DNA of 64,000 nucleotides from Sporocytophaga sp. (GTDB lineage: Bacteria; Bacteroidota; Bacteroidia; Cytophagales; Cytophagaceae): the NCBI RefSeq assembly GCF_017745095.1, contig NZ_JAGHZZ010000025.1, positions 2,214 to 66,213 on the forward strand, written 5' to 3'. Each line of letters starts with the position of its first letter. The first letter of the stretch is position 1. The notes beneath the pieces are model-generated. The model did not search any database and was not told where the DNA came from. It worked only from the letters and a program-made list of their open reading frames with translations. Below are positions 56,214-64,000 of the stretch, piece after piece. The position numbers were made by a program, and so were the translations under genes.

Positions 56214-57479
56214 ATGAATTATACGACAGCTGATGAAGCAATAAAAATACTTAAAAGCAATGACCGTGTTTTTATTCACAGCGTTGCAGCTGCACCTAAG
56301 ATATTAATAGATGCAATGGTGAAAAGAGCTGAAGAGCTGAAGAATGTTGAAATAATTCACATGCATACTGAAGGACAAGCGGATTATGTTAAACCAGAAT
56401 ATCAGGATAGCTTCCATCTAAAGTCCCTTTTTGTCGGAGCCAACGTAAGGGAAGCAACGCAAAGTGGAAGAGCAGATTACATTCCTATTTTTCTTAGCGA
56501 AATCCCTATCCTATTCAGGAGAAGACTCTTACCAGTAAACGTAGCACTTATACAGGTATCTCCACCGGACAGATTTGGATATTGCTCCCTTGGACTTTCT
56601 GTAGACACCACAAAAGCAGTTATAGAAACAGCTGAAACTGTGATAGCTCAGATTAACCCAAATATGCCACGAACATTTGGTGATGGCCTAATACATTTCA
56701 GTAACTTTAATTCATTGATAGAACATGAATCTCCGATTTATGAAGCCAAAATCTGTCCTTCTACTGTAATTGATAAAAAAATAGGATATCATGTAGCATC
56801 ACTTATTGAAGACGGAGCTACTCTTCAAATGGGTATTGGTAACATCCCTAATGCAGTTCTGGCGTCCCTTACCAATCATAAAAGACTTGGAGTACATTCA
56901 GAGATGTTCTCTGATGGCTTGATACCTTTAATAGAAAAAGGAGTAGTTACCGGAGAAGATAAAATTATTGACAGGGGAAAAGTGGTGGCTACTTTTGCTA
57001 TAGGCTGCAGAAGGACCTACGATTTTATGGATAACAATCCTGTGATCAAAATGAAGGAAGTGAGTTACACTAATGATGTGGCCAATATAAGAAAAAACAA
57101 AAAAGTATCTGCAATCAATAGCGCTATAGAAATTGACTTAACAGGGCAAGTTTGTGCGGATTCCATAGGCACAAAGCATTATTCAGGCGTAGGAGGTCAA
57201 ATTGATTTCATAAGAGGTGCGTCCTATTCGGAAGGAGGAAAACCTATCATTGCCTTGCCATCAGTAACCTCTAACGGAGAAAGTAAAATAGTCCCCTACC
57301 TTAAAACCGGAGCTGGCGTTGTATCCACAAGAGCTAACGTACACTATATTGCAACAGAATACGGTGTAGTTGATCTTTTTGGAAAATCAATGAAAGAAAG
57401 GGCAAAATTATTAACCAGTATCGCCCACCCTGATCACAGAGAATCACTTGAAAGGAAATTCTATGAGAGATTCAAATAA
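56214..57479 (+). CDS. acetyl-CoA hydrolase/transferase family CoA-transferase
   Basis: A 421-residue CoA-transferase of the Cat1/Cat2 type (4-hydroxybutyrate or acetate CoA-transferase-like). Visible are the GIGNIPNAVLASL CoA-binding segment and the catalytic glutamate in HSEMFSDGLIP. The C-terminal block contains GVGGQIDFIRGA and TEYGVVDLFGKS. It exchanges CoA between acyl groups, probably with acetate or a C4 acid. Starts and length are normal. Confidence 0.9.
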   Translation: MNYTTADEAIKILKSNDRVFIHSVAAAPKILIDAMVKRAEELKNVEIIHMHTEGQADYVKPEYQDSFHLKSLFVGANVREATQSGRADYIPIFLSEIPILFRRRLLPVNVALIQVSPPDRFGYCSLGLSVDTTKAVIETAETVIAQINPNMPRTFGDGLIHFSNFNSLIEHESPIYEAKICPSTVIDKKIGYHVASLIEDGATLQMGIGNIPNAVLASLTNHKRLGVHSEMFSDGLIPLIEKGVVTGEDKIIDRGKVVATFAIGCRRTYDFMDNNPVIKMKEVSYTNDVANIRKNKKVSAINSAIEIDLTGQVCADSIGTKHYSGVGGQIDFIRGASYSEGGKPIIALPSVTSNGESKIVPYLKTGAGVVSTRANVHYIATEYGVVDLFGKSMKERAKLLTSIAHPDHRESLERKFYERFK

Positions 57480-57565
57480 TCATATGTTGTGCACATCTAT
57501 AAAGCCTTACAAACCCAAGAACGAAACCAAAGAGAGATTCTTAAATTAACACAATTGAAATTTCA

Positions 57566-57844
57566 ATGACACCAAAACAAATAGCAATAGTTTGTCTTTC
57601 AACCATGGCAGGAATGGTATTGGCTTTTGTCTTTAACTATTTTATTCTTGATAAAATTCTAATACCTGACCCTTGTTATTACCACAATCATGAAACCAAT
57701 AAGATATTTGATTTTTTTTACAACTTGCCTTCAAGTGAAGGATTCCACCCATTTCCTTCAATATTCAATTTTATATTCACCATGATAATAGGTGCTATTT
57801 GCGGATTTATTTTATCAGTCAAAAAAATTAAAGGAACCTTCTAA
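57566..57844 (+). CDS. small two-helix membrane protein
   Basis: A 92-residue protein with hydrophobic segments at ~4-28 and ~62-85 and a hydrophilic loop between. No family is recognised. It lies 86 bases after the CoA-transferase gene and 32 before the ferredoxin-like gene. Confidence 0.6.
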   Translation: MTPKQIAIVCLSTMAGMVLAFVFNYFILDKILIPDPCYYHNHETNKIFDFFYNLPSSEGFHPFPSIFNFIFTMIIGAICGFILSVKKIKGTF

Positions 57845-57876
57845 ATCAAAATATAAATACTCTAAAATCCGATAAG

Positions 57877-58251
57877 ATGTTTCTCATAAGTCGTTTACAA
57901 TCATATATACAGAGGCTTTTTACTTATTACAGAATAAAGCCTGAAAGAAAATACAAAGCAGTAAAAGAAAATGTATCCGGCGCATTTTATATAGTAGATG
58001 GATGTTGTACTTTATGCGGAGTACCTCATGCTGAAGCACCTGAATTATTTGGAGGAATAGATGAAAAAGGGAATATGACTCACGATCAGTGTTTCGTAAA
58101 AAAACAACCCGATTCACCTAATGAGCTTAACCAGATGATCAATGCAATGGCTGCTCAAGAAATTATATGTATAAGATATTCAGGAAATGATATTAACATT
58201 AAAAACAGAATAAAGGAAGTTGGGGAAAAGAGTCAGATAGACTGGGATTAA
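57877..58251 (+). CDS. ferredoxin-like small protein
   Basis: A 124-residue protein. The region VDGCCTLCGVPHAEAPELFG (residues ~41-59) resembles a single-cluster ferredoxin start (CxxCG...APELF) with cysteines 43, 44 and 47; further cysteines lie at 72 and 98 (EIICIRYSG), where such ferredoxins carry the last cluster ligand. The usual third ligand position is not a cysteine, so the cluster type is unclear or the protein is not a ferredoxin. The preceding basic N-terminus has no export signal. Confidence 0.5.
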   Translation: MFLISRLQSYIQRLFTYYRIKPERKYKAVKENVSGAFYIVDGCCTLCGVPHAEAPELFGGIDEKGNMTHDQCFVKKQPDSPNELNQMINAMAAQEIICIRYSGNDINIKNRIKEVGEKSQIDWD

Positions 58252-58356
58252 GCAAAATATGCACACTTTCTTATCTCCATTTTAATCTAATATTTTCAAC
58301 CAGGACAAAGTACTCCTGAGAAAGAGTAGAACAGATAGATTATCAAATATGATTTT

Positions 58357-58923
58357 ATGCAACGACTAGAATACTTTAAACTTTTTCACAACGTCAGCCT
58401 TGCTGACTACGAGTTGCTAACTCAAAATCTTAAAACCAAGATATTCCGAAAAGGAGATCTATTAACGGTTCCTGGACTAATACAAAAGGAATTATATTTT
58501 GTAAAAACCGGTATTCAGATGTCTTATTTCGACACTCCTAATAAATCTCACGTCATAGCTTTCACATACCCACCCAATCTCTGCGCAATACCAGAATCTT
58601 TTTCGTTTCAAATACCTTCAAAGTATTTTCTGACTTGTCTAACAGACAGCGAACTGGAATATCTTACCTATGATGAACTGCAACAATTGTTTGAACAATC
58701 CCATCAGATAGAGCGCCTCTTCAGAAAAATGACTGAGGCTATCTTGGCTGGAATGATCAACCGTCATATAGAGTTGCACAGCATGAGTATTGAAGAACGC
58801 TATAAGACCTTTTGTCAGAGAAGCCCTCATTTGCTTCAGTTAGTCCCTCATAAATACATCGCATCGTACTTGGGTATCAATCCTACCAATTTCAGCAAAC
58901 TTTATAATCGCGTAAAATTCTGA
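58357..58923 (+). CDS. Crp/Fnr family transcription regulator
   Basis: A 188-residue short Crp/Fnr regulator: cyclic-nucleotide-type beta-roll (FRKGDLLTVPGLIQKELYFV) and C-terminal helix-turn-helix (VPHKYIASYLGINPTNFSKLY). It is 57 bases upstream of, and in the same direction as, the alpha/beta hydrolase gene, which it may control or be co-transcribed with. Confidence 0.92.
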   Translation: MQRLEYFKLFHNVSLADYELLTQNLKTKIFRKGDLLTVPGLIQKELYFVKTGIQMSYFDTPNKSHVIAFTYPPNLCAIPESFSFQIPSKYFLTCLTDSELEYLTYDELQQLFEQSHQIERLFRKMTEAILAGMINRHIELHSMSIEERYKTFCQRSPHLLQLVPHKYIASYLGINPTNFSKLYNRVKF

Positions 58924-58980
58924 TCTTGGTATATACCAAGATTTGTTTCCCGGGCTATTTTTAACTTTAAAGAAAAAAGT

Positions 58981-59844
58981 ATGACAAAGCACTGGCTTGA
59001 CACAATAGAATATCCGTTTACTTCAAATTACTTTGATATTAATGGCCATAAAATTCATTACATCGATGAGGGACAAGGAGAAACAATTTTATTCATTCAT
59101 GGGACACCTTCCTGGAGCTTTGATTTTCGGAATGTAATCAAAAAACTAAAATCTGATTTTCGCTGCATCGCTATTGACCATATAGGCTTCGGCCTTTCTG
59201 ATAAACCAGAGCACTACGATTATTCTCCACAAAATCATAGTAAAACACTTGAGAGATTTGTAATTCATAAAGGCCTTCAAAAATTCGCTTTAGTCATGCA
59301 TGACTTTGGCGGTCCGATCAGTCTGAACTTTGCAATCAAACATCCTGAAAAAATAAGTAATATAATTATCCTCAACTCTTGGTTATGGAGCAGCAAAGAT
59401 AATCCCGAATTTATCAAGTTGAGCAAAATTCTTAAAAGCCCTATACTCCCTTTATTATATCGCTATCTAAACTTTTCACCTCGCTATATATTACCAGAAT
59501 CATTTGGAGATCACAAGCTCCCTAAGTATCTTCTAAAGCAATATACCAAACCTTTTGCTAACAGAACTCAGCGAAATGGAACAGTGGCCTTTGCTAGGTC
59601 ATTACTTCACGATCAAAACTGGTTTCAGGAACTATGGAATAAAAGACAACCTATTGCTGATAAACTTACCCTATTTATCTGGGGAATGAAAGACCCTATA
59701 ATTACGCCAAAATACCTTGATAAATTCTCTTCTGGATTTACCAACTCAAAGATAATCAAGCTTGAAACCTGCGGACATTTCCCCCAGGAAGAACAATCTG
59801 AGATAGTAGCACAATCAATATTTGAGTTTTTGAGAGAAAGATAA
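58981..59844 (+). CDS. alpha/beta hydrolase of the haloalkane-dehalogenase-like group
   Basis: A 287-residue hydrolase. The oxyanion segment HGTPSWSFDFR, an aspartate nucleophile in MHDFGGPISL, acid in WGMKDPIITP and histidine in CGHFPQEE form the triad. The aspartate nucleophile is the signature of haloalkane dehalogenases and epoxide hydrolases. However, the halide-binding asparagine after HG is threonine, and the tryptophan next to the nucleophile is phenylalanine, so dehalogenase activity is doubtful. There is no signal peptide. Confidence 0.85.
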   Translation: MTKHWLDTIEYPFTSNYFDINGHKIHYIDEGQGETILFIHGTPSWSFDFRNVIKKLKSDFRCIAIDHIGFGLSDKPEHYDYSPQNHSKTLERFVIHKGLQKFALVMHDFGGPISLNFAIKHPEKISNIIILNSWLWSSKDNPEFIKLSKILKSPILPLLYRYLNFSPRYILPESFGDHKLPKYLLKQYTKPFANRTQRNGTVAFARSLLHDQNWFQELWNKRQPIADKLTLFIWGMKDPIITPKYLDKFSSGFTNSKIIKLETCGHFPQEEQSEIVAQSIFEFLRER

Positions 59845-59979
59845 ATTACGACTAACAACTAAGTCCCTTTGCATAAAAAGTCTCAAAAAGGTATCTTAGT
59901 AAGAATTAATATAATTGGCCAACAGGACTTATTAATCTAAAGTCTGCCAATTAACAACTTAACAATAAAATTGAACAAT

Positions 59980-60372
59980 ATGGATTATGCAATGATTGCC
60001 ATTCTCGTGATGTTAGGAATTATGTTTCTATCAAGAACTTTAAATGAGAATGCCAACAAAAAATTGGATCAGGATAAAAAAGCTGAATTAGTTGATTTAT
60101 TTTCCAAAGATAGAATCTACAATTTCGGAATCTTAATCATTATCATTTCTATATTTTTTATAAACATAAAACTGAATTTAATTGACCAGTATCTTAATTA
60201 TGGAATTTATATAGGATCAGTTGTAATTTTTATGATTGTATCAACATATTTGTCATTTAGAAAACTGAAGAAAAATAATTTCCCGGATTCTTATATCAAA
60301 TCCTATATTACAGTCACAACTATTAGATTTTTAGGAATTGTTATTTTTTTTGCGATTTATCAGATGGGATAA
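59980..60372 (+). CDS. small membrane protein
   Basis: About 130 residues from the ATG at 59980. Four hydrophobic helices (~5-18, ~47-62, ~67-88, ~108-128). No family is recognised. The next gene, 30 bases downstream, also encodes a membrane protein. Confidence 0.6.
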   Translation: MDYAMIAILVMLGIMFLSRTLNENANKKLDQDKKAELVDLFSKDRIYNFGILIIIISIFFINIKLNLIDQYLNYGIYIGSVVIFMIVSTYLSFRKLKKNNFPDSYIKSYITVTTIRFLGIVIFFAIYQMG

Positions 60373-60402
60373 ATAAGATAAACAGTAGTAAAACAAGGTA
60401 AA

Positions 60403-60738
60403 ATGAATACAGTCATTTCAATAATAAATTATACGGCATATGTTGCAATTGGCTTATTAATTCTTATCATAATCAAAACTATAATTGATTTAATAAGAAG
60501 GAAAAGAAATGCCTGGATAAACGATTTTAAAGTCCTAATAAATTATGGATTAACCTTGCTAATATGCTGGGAATTAACTTTATATTTTGCTCTAATTGTC
60601 CGACCACCTGTTAAAATGGAAAGCTCTTATGACTTAACCATGAAATTCCATGTAATACCCTTAATGGTTTCTAAGTTCCTTTGTTCTTCTGAAAGGGCTT
60701 TAATTAATTCTATAATAGTCTCCTCTCTTCACCTCTGA
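60403..60738 (+). CDS. membrane protein with a chimeric C-terminus
   Basis: 111 residues. Residues ~1-70 hold two hydrophobic helices. From about residue 80 on (after 60640) the frame runs antisense through the remnant of a radical-SAM protein gene, so the last ~30 residues are not native. The true gene was probably longer and cut by the rearrangement. No family is recognised. Confidence 0.5.
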   Translation: MNTVISIINYTAYVAIGLLILIIIKTIIDLIRRKRNAWINDFKVLINYGLTLLICWELTLYFALIVRPPVKMESSYDLTMKFHVIPLMVSKFLCSSERALINSIIVSSLHL

Positions 60739-61111
60739 CAATGATATCAATAAATGAATAATCCTTTAGAATAGATTCAGAAGCATAGGAAGGAAAAACA
60801 CCGCCATAAACAATGACAGCGCGCTGGAACTTTTCTTTTAACGCAACCGCAGTTTTTAAGGCTGATAGAGGCGCAGCGGTAGAGGCGGTATGGCCGATCA
60901 TAATGCAATCAGGATTAAAGGACATTAATTCATCTGCAAGCTTATCTTCTTCTAGCCCTTTTTTATCATTGTCAATCAATATTACCTGATGACCATTATC
61001 CACAAGTGGTCCCCCAAGCAGAACTAACCCAAGAGGTATCTGATAACCAAGTCCATAACGATTTGCAATAAACTGAGACGTGGAGTTACAAGTGCAATTT
61101 TCATAATTCAA
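60648..61111 (-). pseudogene. N-terminal (cobalamin-binding) fragment of a B12-dependent radical-SAM protein
   Basis: From 61111 the frame reads ~133 residues that form a B12-binding domain as in radical-SAM methylases and cyclases: IPLGLVLLGGPLVDNGHQV, NPDCIMIGHTAS, IVYGGVFPSYASE, then DIIVRGEE. A frameshift near 60715 ends it. The next frame continues TIIELIKALSEEQRNLETIK and GITW, as expected for this family, down to about 60648. The whole radical-SAM domain is absent. It is a truncated, frameshifted gene. Confidence 0.8.
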
Positions 61112-61146
61112 AAAATAGTAATATGCTATCTAAAAATATTTTGCCC

Positions 61147-61176
61147 TTTAAAATGCTTTATTTAAAGCATTTTAAA
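61147..61176. promoter_or_regulatory. 14-base perfect palindrome between divergent genes
   Basis: TTTAAAATGCTTTA (61147-61160) and TAAAGCATTTTAAA (61163-61176) are perfect inverse copies with a 2-base spacer. It lies between the radical-SAM remnant (-) and the gene at 61256 (+), 80 bases before the latter. Candidate operator; a terminator is less likely since no gene ends here. Confidence 0.6.
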
Positions 61177-61255
61177 ATACACAATATTTTTATGATAGTG
61201 CTATAATATATTCAAACTAAACTAATATCTTAATGATTTAATATGCCAACATTTT

Positions 61256-61780
61256 ATGCCTCCATTCTATGACATTTATGGGCTTTCGAAAGAAAGAAAT
61301 AAAAAAACTATTGAAACATTTCTCAACCACTTCTCTTATAGAGATAAAATTGAAGATAGAACAGGACAGGAAATTTTAGTTGATGAAAATAAAAAGTACA
61401 ATATAAAAGAATCCTGTACTCCTATCTCTACATTATCTGAAGTCATCAATTATGGAATAAATACCCCCAACCACGGATTTGCCTTTTACATAAGTGACAA
61501 CTTAAAAGAAGGTGTAAATAATCTCATTTTAAAATTTACCTATGATGGCAAAATAATTTTTGGAGTTTCTATCGAGGAAAATGACATTGTTAAAAATGGA
61601 AAACTAGCAGACAACTATAACAAAGCTCTTAAAATAGAAAGGCTGATTGAAGAACTGACAAATTCATATAAAACTTCAATTCAGTTTGAATATGCTCCAT
61701 CTGATGATGAAGAAGAATTTGATCTGGATATTGATCTTTGGAAACAAATGAACGAAGACAAAAAAAGGACTCTTAAATAG
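61256..61780 (+). CDS. cytoplasmic protein of unknown function
   Basis: A 174-residue soluble protein with an acidic C-terminal stretch (DDEEEFDLDIDLW). It begins MPPFYDIYGLSKERNKK. No signal peptide, no recognised domain. Sequence character (long polar runs, mixed alpha/beta) resembles immunity or SMI1-like proteins only vaguely. Confidence 0.6.
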   Translation: MPPFYDIYGLSKERNKKTIETFLNHFSYRDKIEDRTGQEILVDENKKYNIKESCTPISTLSEVINYGINTPNHGFAFYISDNLKEGVNNLILKFTYDGKIIFGVSIEENDIVKNGKLADNYNKALKIERLIEELTNSYKTSIQFEYAPSDDEEEFDLDIDLWKQMNEDKKRTLK

Positions 61781-61943
61781 ATCCTCTTACTAAATTCAAT
61801 TAAAGTTAAGAAACATCGGACTATACTTTCTCCCTGGTATCCCTCACCTTATACTCTTTTGATTTAAGTCTACAATCAACAAAATTACTTGTTGCTAACA
61901 ATTGTTCTCTTACGCATGTTTTATACATATCAAAGAGAATCCA

Positions 61944-63917
61944 ATGAAAAAGCCCCTAAACGTTACCCAGAAATTAATTCATTCACATCTTGTAAAGGGA
62001 GAAATGATCCCAGGAACAGAAATCGGTATCAGGATCGATCAGACCCTTACTCAAGATGCCACAGGCACTATGGTGATGCTGGAACTGGAAGCGATGGGAG
62101 TATCAAAAATAAAAACCGAACTATCTGTACAATATGTAGATCACAATCTGCTTCAAGAAGACTTTAAAAACGCTGACGATCATTTATTCTTAAGATCAGC
62201 AGCTCAGAAATTCGGTCTTTGGTACAGCAGAGCAGGTAATGGGGTAAGTCATCCTGTACATATGGAAAGGTTCGGTATTCCAGGAAAATCAATGGCTGGT
62301 TCAGACAGCCACACCCCGGCAGCAGGTGCGCTTGGGATGCTTGCACTAGGTGCCGGAGGACTGGATGTTGCATTTTCAATGGTAGGTGAACCATTACACT
62401 TCAAAATGCCCAGAATCATGGGAGTTAAGTTAATTGGTAAATTGCCTGACTGGGTTAGTGCAAAAGATGTAATCCTTGAAATGCTTAGAAGATATGGAGT
62501 TCATGGTGGAAGAGGAATTATCTTTGAATATCATGGCCAAGGCTTAGAACAACTCTCAGCTATGGACAGACATGTAATTGCCAATATGGGTACAGAACTT
62601 GGCGCAACTACAACAGTATTCCCATCAGATCAAGAAGTCAAAAGGTTTCTAAAAGCTCAGGAAAGAGAAAAGGACTGGATTGAGCTTATTGCAGACGAGG
62701 GAGCAAGTTACGACCTTACTGACGAGATCAATTTATCAGAATTGGAACCTTTGATTGCTTGTCCGAGCAGTCCTGGTAATGTTGTAAAGGTAAAAGATGT
62801 TGCCGGTACTCAGATATCTCAGGTTGTTATCGGATCATCTGCCAACCCCGGCCTCCGTGACTTCTGGATTGCAGGAGAAATAGTTAAAGACAAGACAGTA
62901 AATACTGCTGTATCATTTGACATCAATCCTACATCCAGACAAGTTATAGAAAATCTTATTCCTATGGGATCCCTTGCAAACCTGGTAAAGTCAGGAGCAA
63001 GATTTCACCAGGCTGGCTGCTTAGGTTGTATTGGCATGGGACAAGCTCCTGCTTATGGGAAAATAAGCCTGAGAACAATGCCAAGAAACTTCCCCGGACG
63101 TTCTGGAACATTAGATGACAAAGTCTATCTCTGCAGCCCAGAGACTGCAGCCGCTTCGGCACTAACTGGGAAAATTACAGATCCCAGGGATATGGAGCAG
63201 CTATATGGAATGAAATATCCGCATTATAAAAATCCGGAGAAAGAAATCATAAATACTACTATGCTCCTCGCTCCATCTGACGGATCACCAGTGCAACTTG
63301 AAAAAGGACCCAATATTAAATCGTTTCCGGATTTCAGTCCATTGCTAGATACATTTGAAGCTCCCGTTCTACTTAAGATGCGGGATAATATCTCTACTGA
63401 CGAAATTCTTAAAGCTGGAGTTAAAGTACTTTCCTACCGCAGCAATATTCCTGAAATAAGTAAATGGAGTTTTAATGTTATAGACAGTCAGTTTTATATT
63501 AAAGCTATAAAGGCACAAGAGACTTACGGAGGACATATTGTTGTAGCCGGGCACAACTATGCTCAGGGATCAAGCAGAGAGCATGCTGCAATTGCTCCGA
63601 GATACGTAGGACAAATTGCAGTCATCGCGAAAAGTTATGCGCGACTAGGCTGGCAGAATTTGATCAACTTCGGAATTATTCCATTTGAATTTGTCCATGA
63701 ATCAGATTATGATACCATTGATCCTAATGATGAAATCAGAATATCCGGTATAATAGAAGGTTTTTCAAAAAACACTGAACATGTCGCTTTAAACATGACA
63801 AAAAATCTTAAATACAGATTAACCCATGGTTTGAGTGAACGTCAAACAGAAATCCTTATACACGGTGGAATTATCAATTTTCATAAAAGCAAAGAGCTTG
63901 TGCATTCAAAGGGTTAA
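61944..63917 (+). CDS. aconitase-family hydratase (~657 residues)
   Basis: Start chosen at the ATG at 61944; a TTG at 61902 is in frame but unlikely. The protein has the aconitase domains, with SDSHTPAAGALGMLALGAGG, the cysteine pair GCLGCIGMGQ, and the C-terminal swivel domain with YAQGSSREHAA. The usual GSCTN motif reads VVIGSSANPGLRD, so one of the three canonical cluster cysteines is serine. The length fits the short (~650-residue) aconitase subgroup rather than AcnA (~890) or AcnB. It should act on citrate or a related tricarboxylate, but the substrate should be checked. Confidence 0.85.
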   Translation: MKKPLNVTQKLIHSHLVKGEMIPGTEIGIRIDQTLTQDATGTMVMLELEAMGVSKIKTELSVQYVDHNLLQEDFKNADDHLFLRSAAQKFGLWYSRAGNGVSHPVHMERFGIPGKSMAGSDSHTPAAGALGMLALGAGGLDVAFSMVGEPLHFKMPRIMGVKLIGKLPDWVSAKDVILEMLRRYGVHGGRGIIFEYHGQGLEQLSAMDRHVIANMGTELGATTTVFPSDQEVKRFLKAQEREKDWIELIADEGASYDLTDEINLSELEPLIACPSSPGNVVKVKDVAGTQISQVVIGSSANPGLRDFWIAGEIVKDKTVNTAVSFDINPTSRQVIENLIPMGSLANLVKSGARFHQAGCLGCIGMGQAPAYGKISLRTMPRNFPGRSGTLDDKVYLCSPETAAASALTGKITDPRDMEQLYGMKYPHYKNPEKEIINTTMLLAPSDGSPVQLEKGPNIKSFPDFSPLLDTFEAPVLLKMRDNISTDEILKAGVKVLSYRSNIPEISKWSFNVIDSQFYIKAIKAQETYGGHIVVAGHNYAQGSSREHAAIAPRYVGQIAVIAKSYARLGWQNLINFGIIPFEFVHESDYDTIDPNDEIRISGIIEGFSKNTEHVALNMTKNLKYRLTHGLSERQTEILIHGGIINFHKSKELVHSKG

Positions 63918-63941
63918 GTGTATATTTCAATAGGAGTAATA

Positions 63942-64000
63942 TTACCTAAATGCATTTTCAATGTATGCATTATACTTTTCGTCATCCTGACTAGTTGATT
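63942..64000 (-). CDS. C-terminal end of a gene running off the window
   Basis: On the - strand the last 59 bases read STSQDDEKYNAYIENAFR followed by TAA at 63942-63944. It looks like the end of a real protein that starts beyond the right edge, but it is short and unidentified. Confidence 0.4.
   Translation of the reverse strand, partial: STSQDDEKYNAYIENAFR

Overview
The window looks like chromosome of an AT-rich, gliding, non-flagellated Bacteroidota bacterium of the order Cytophagales, most like Sporocytophaga or Cytophaga. This is an inference. The supporting signs are type IX secretion (T9SS) C-terminal sorting domains, a TonB-dependent receptor with an STN domain paired with a DUF4249 lipoprotein, short Crp/Fnr regulators, DUF4142 and DUF1398 proteins, and TAnnTTTG-like promoter cores. 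I saw no rRNA, tRNA, CRISPR array or intact insertion sequence.

Layout. 1-1.74 kb: the end of a SIMPL-domain protein, a DUF1304 membrane protein and an unknown exported protein. 2.0-12.0 kb: chemotaxis module A, complete and all on the + strand: HAMP-GAF-PAS sensor, CheZ-like phosphatase, STAS, CheY, CheA, CheW, MCP, CheR, CheD, CheB. 12.1-28.9 kb: assorted secreted enzymes and small proteins (M4 protease with a T9SS tail, dehydrogenase, esterase, Mn catalase, hydrolases, SnoaL, Crp/Fnr, OmpA). 28.9-36.0 kb: a four-gene outer-membrane operon on the - strand. 36.3-37.9 kb: a sulfatase. 38.3-51.5 kb: a second chemotaxis region made of two partial modules in tandem (B and C). 51.5-64 kb: mixed genes (truncated tautomerase, AraC, NYN-LOTUS, CoA-transferase, Crp/Fnr, alpha/beta hydrolase, aconitase family) with several rearrangement scars.

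The main result is the second chemotaxis region. Modules B and C look like two copies of the module-A gene order, and they have decayed in a complementary way. B keeps the sensor, CheZ-like protein, STAS, CheY and MCP, but its cheA and cheW are reduced to recognisable remnants. C keeps CheA, CheW, CheR, CheD and CheB, but its CheY carries a 3-residue deletion and altered conserved residues, and a short remnant sits where its MCP should be. Together B and C make about one working pathway. A carbohydrate porin of the OprB type lies between the halves, which suggests a link to sugar sensing.

The two CheZ-like proteins carry a DxxxQ motif like the CheZ active site and similar C-terminal tails. 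Both MCPs end in x-aromatic-x-x-F pentapeptides on flexible linkers, as in receptors that tether CheR or CheB. The output is unlikely to be a flagellum; gliding or another surface process is the more natural target (inference).

Other scars include an orphan T9SS sorting domain (51.5 kb), two genes truncated head to head at one junction (about 52.26 kb), a cobalamin-binding radical-SAM fragment joined to a membrane-protein gene (60.65 kb), and a broken DNRLRE-like gene that still has its terminator (16.5 kb).
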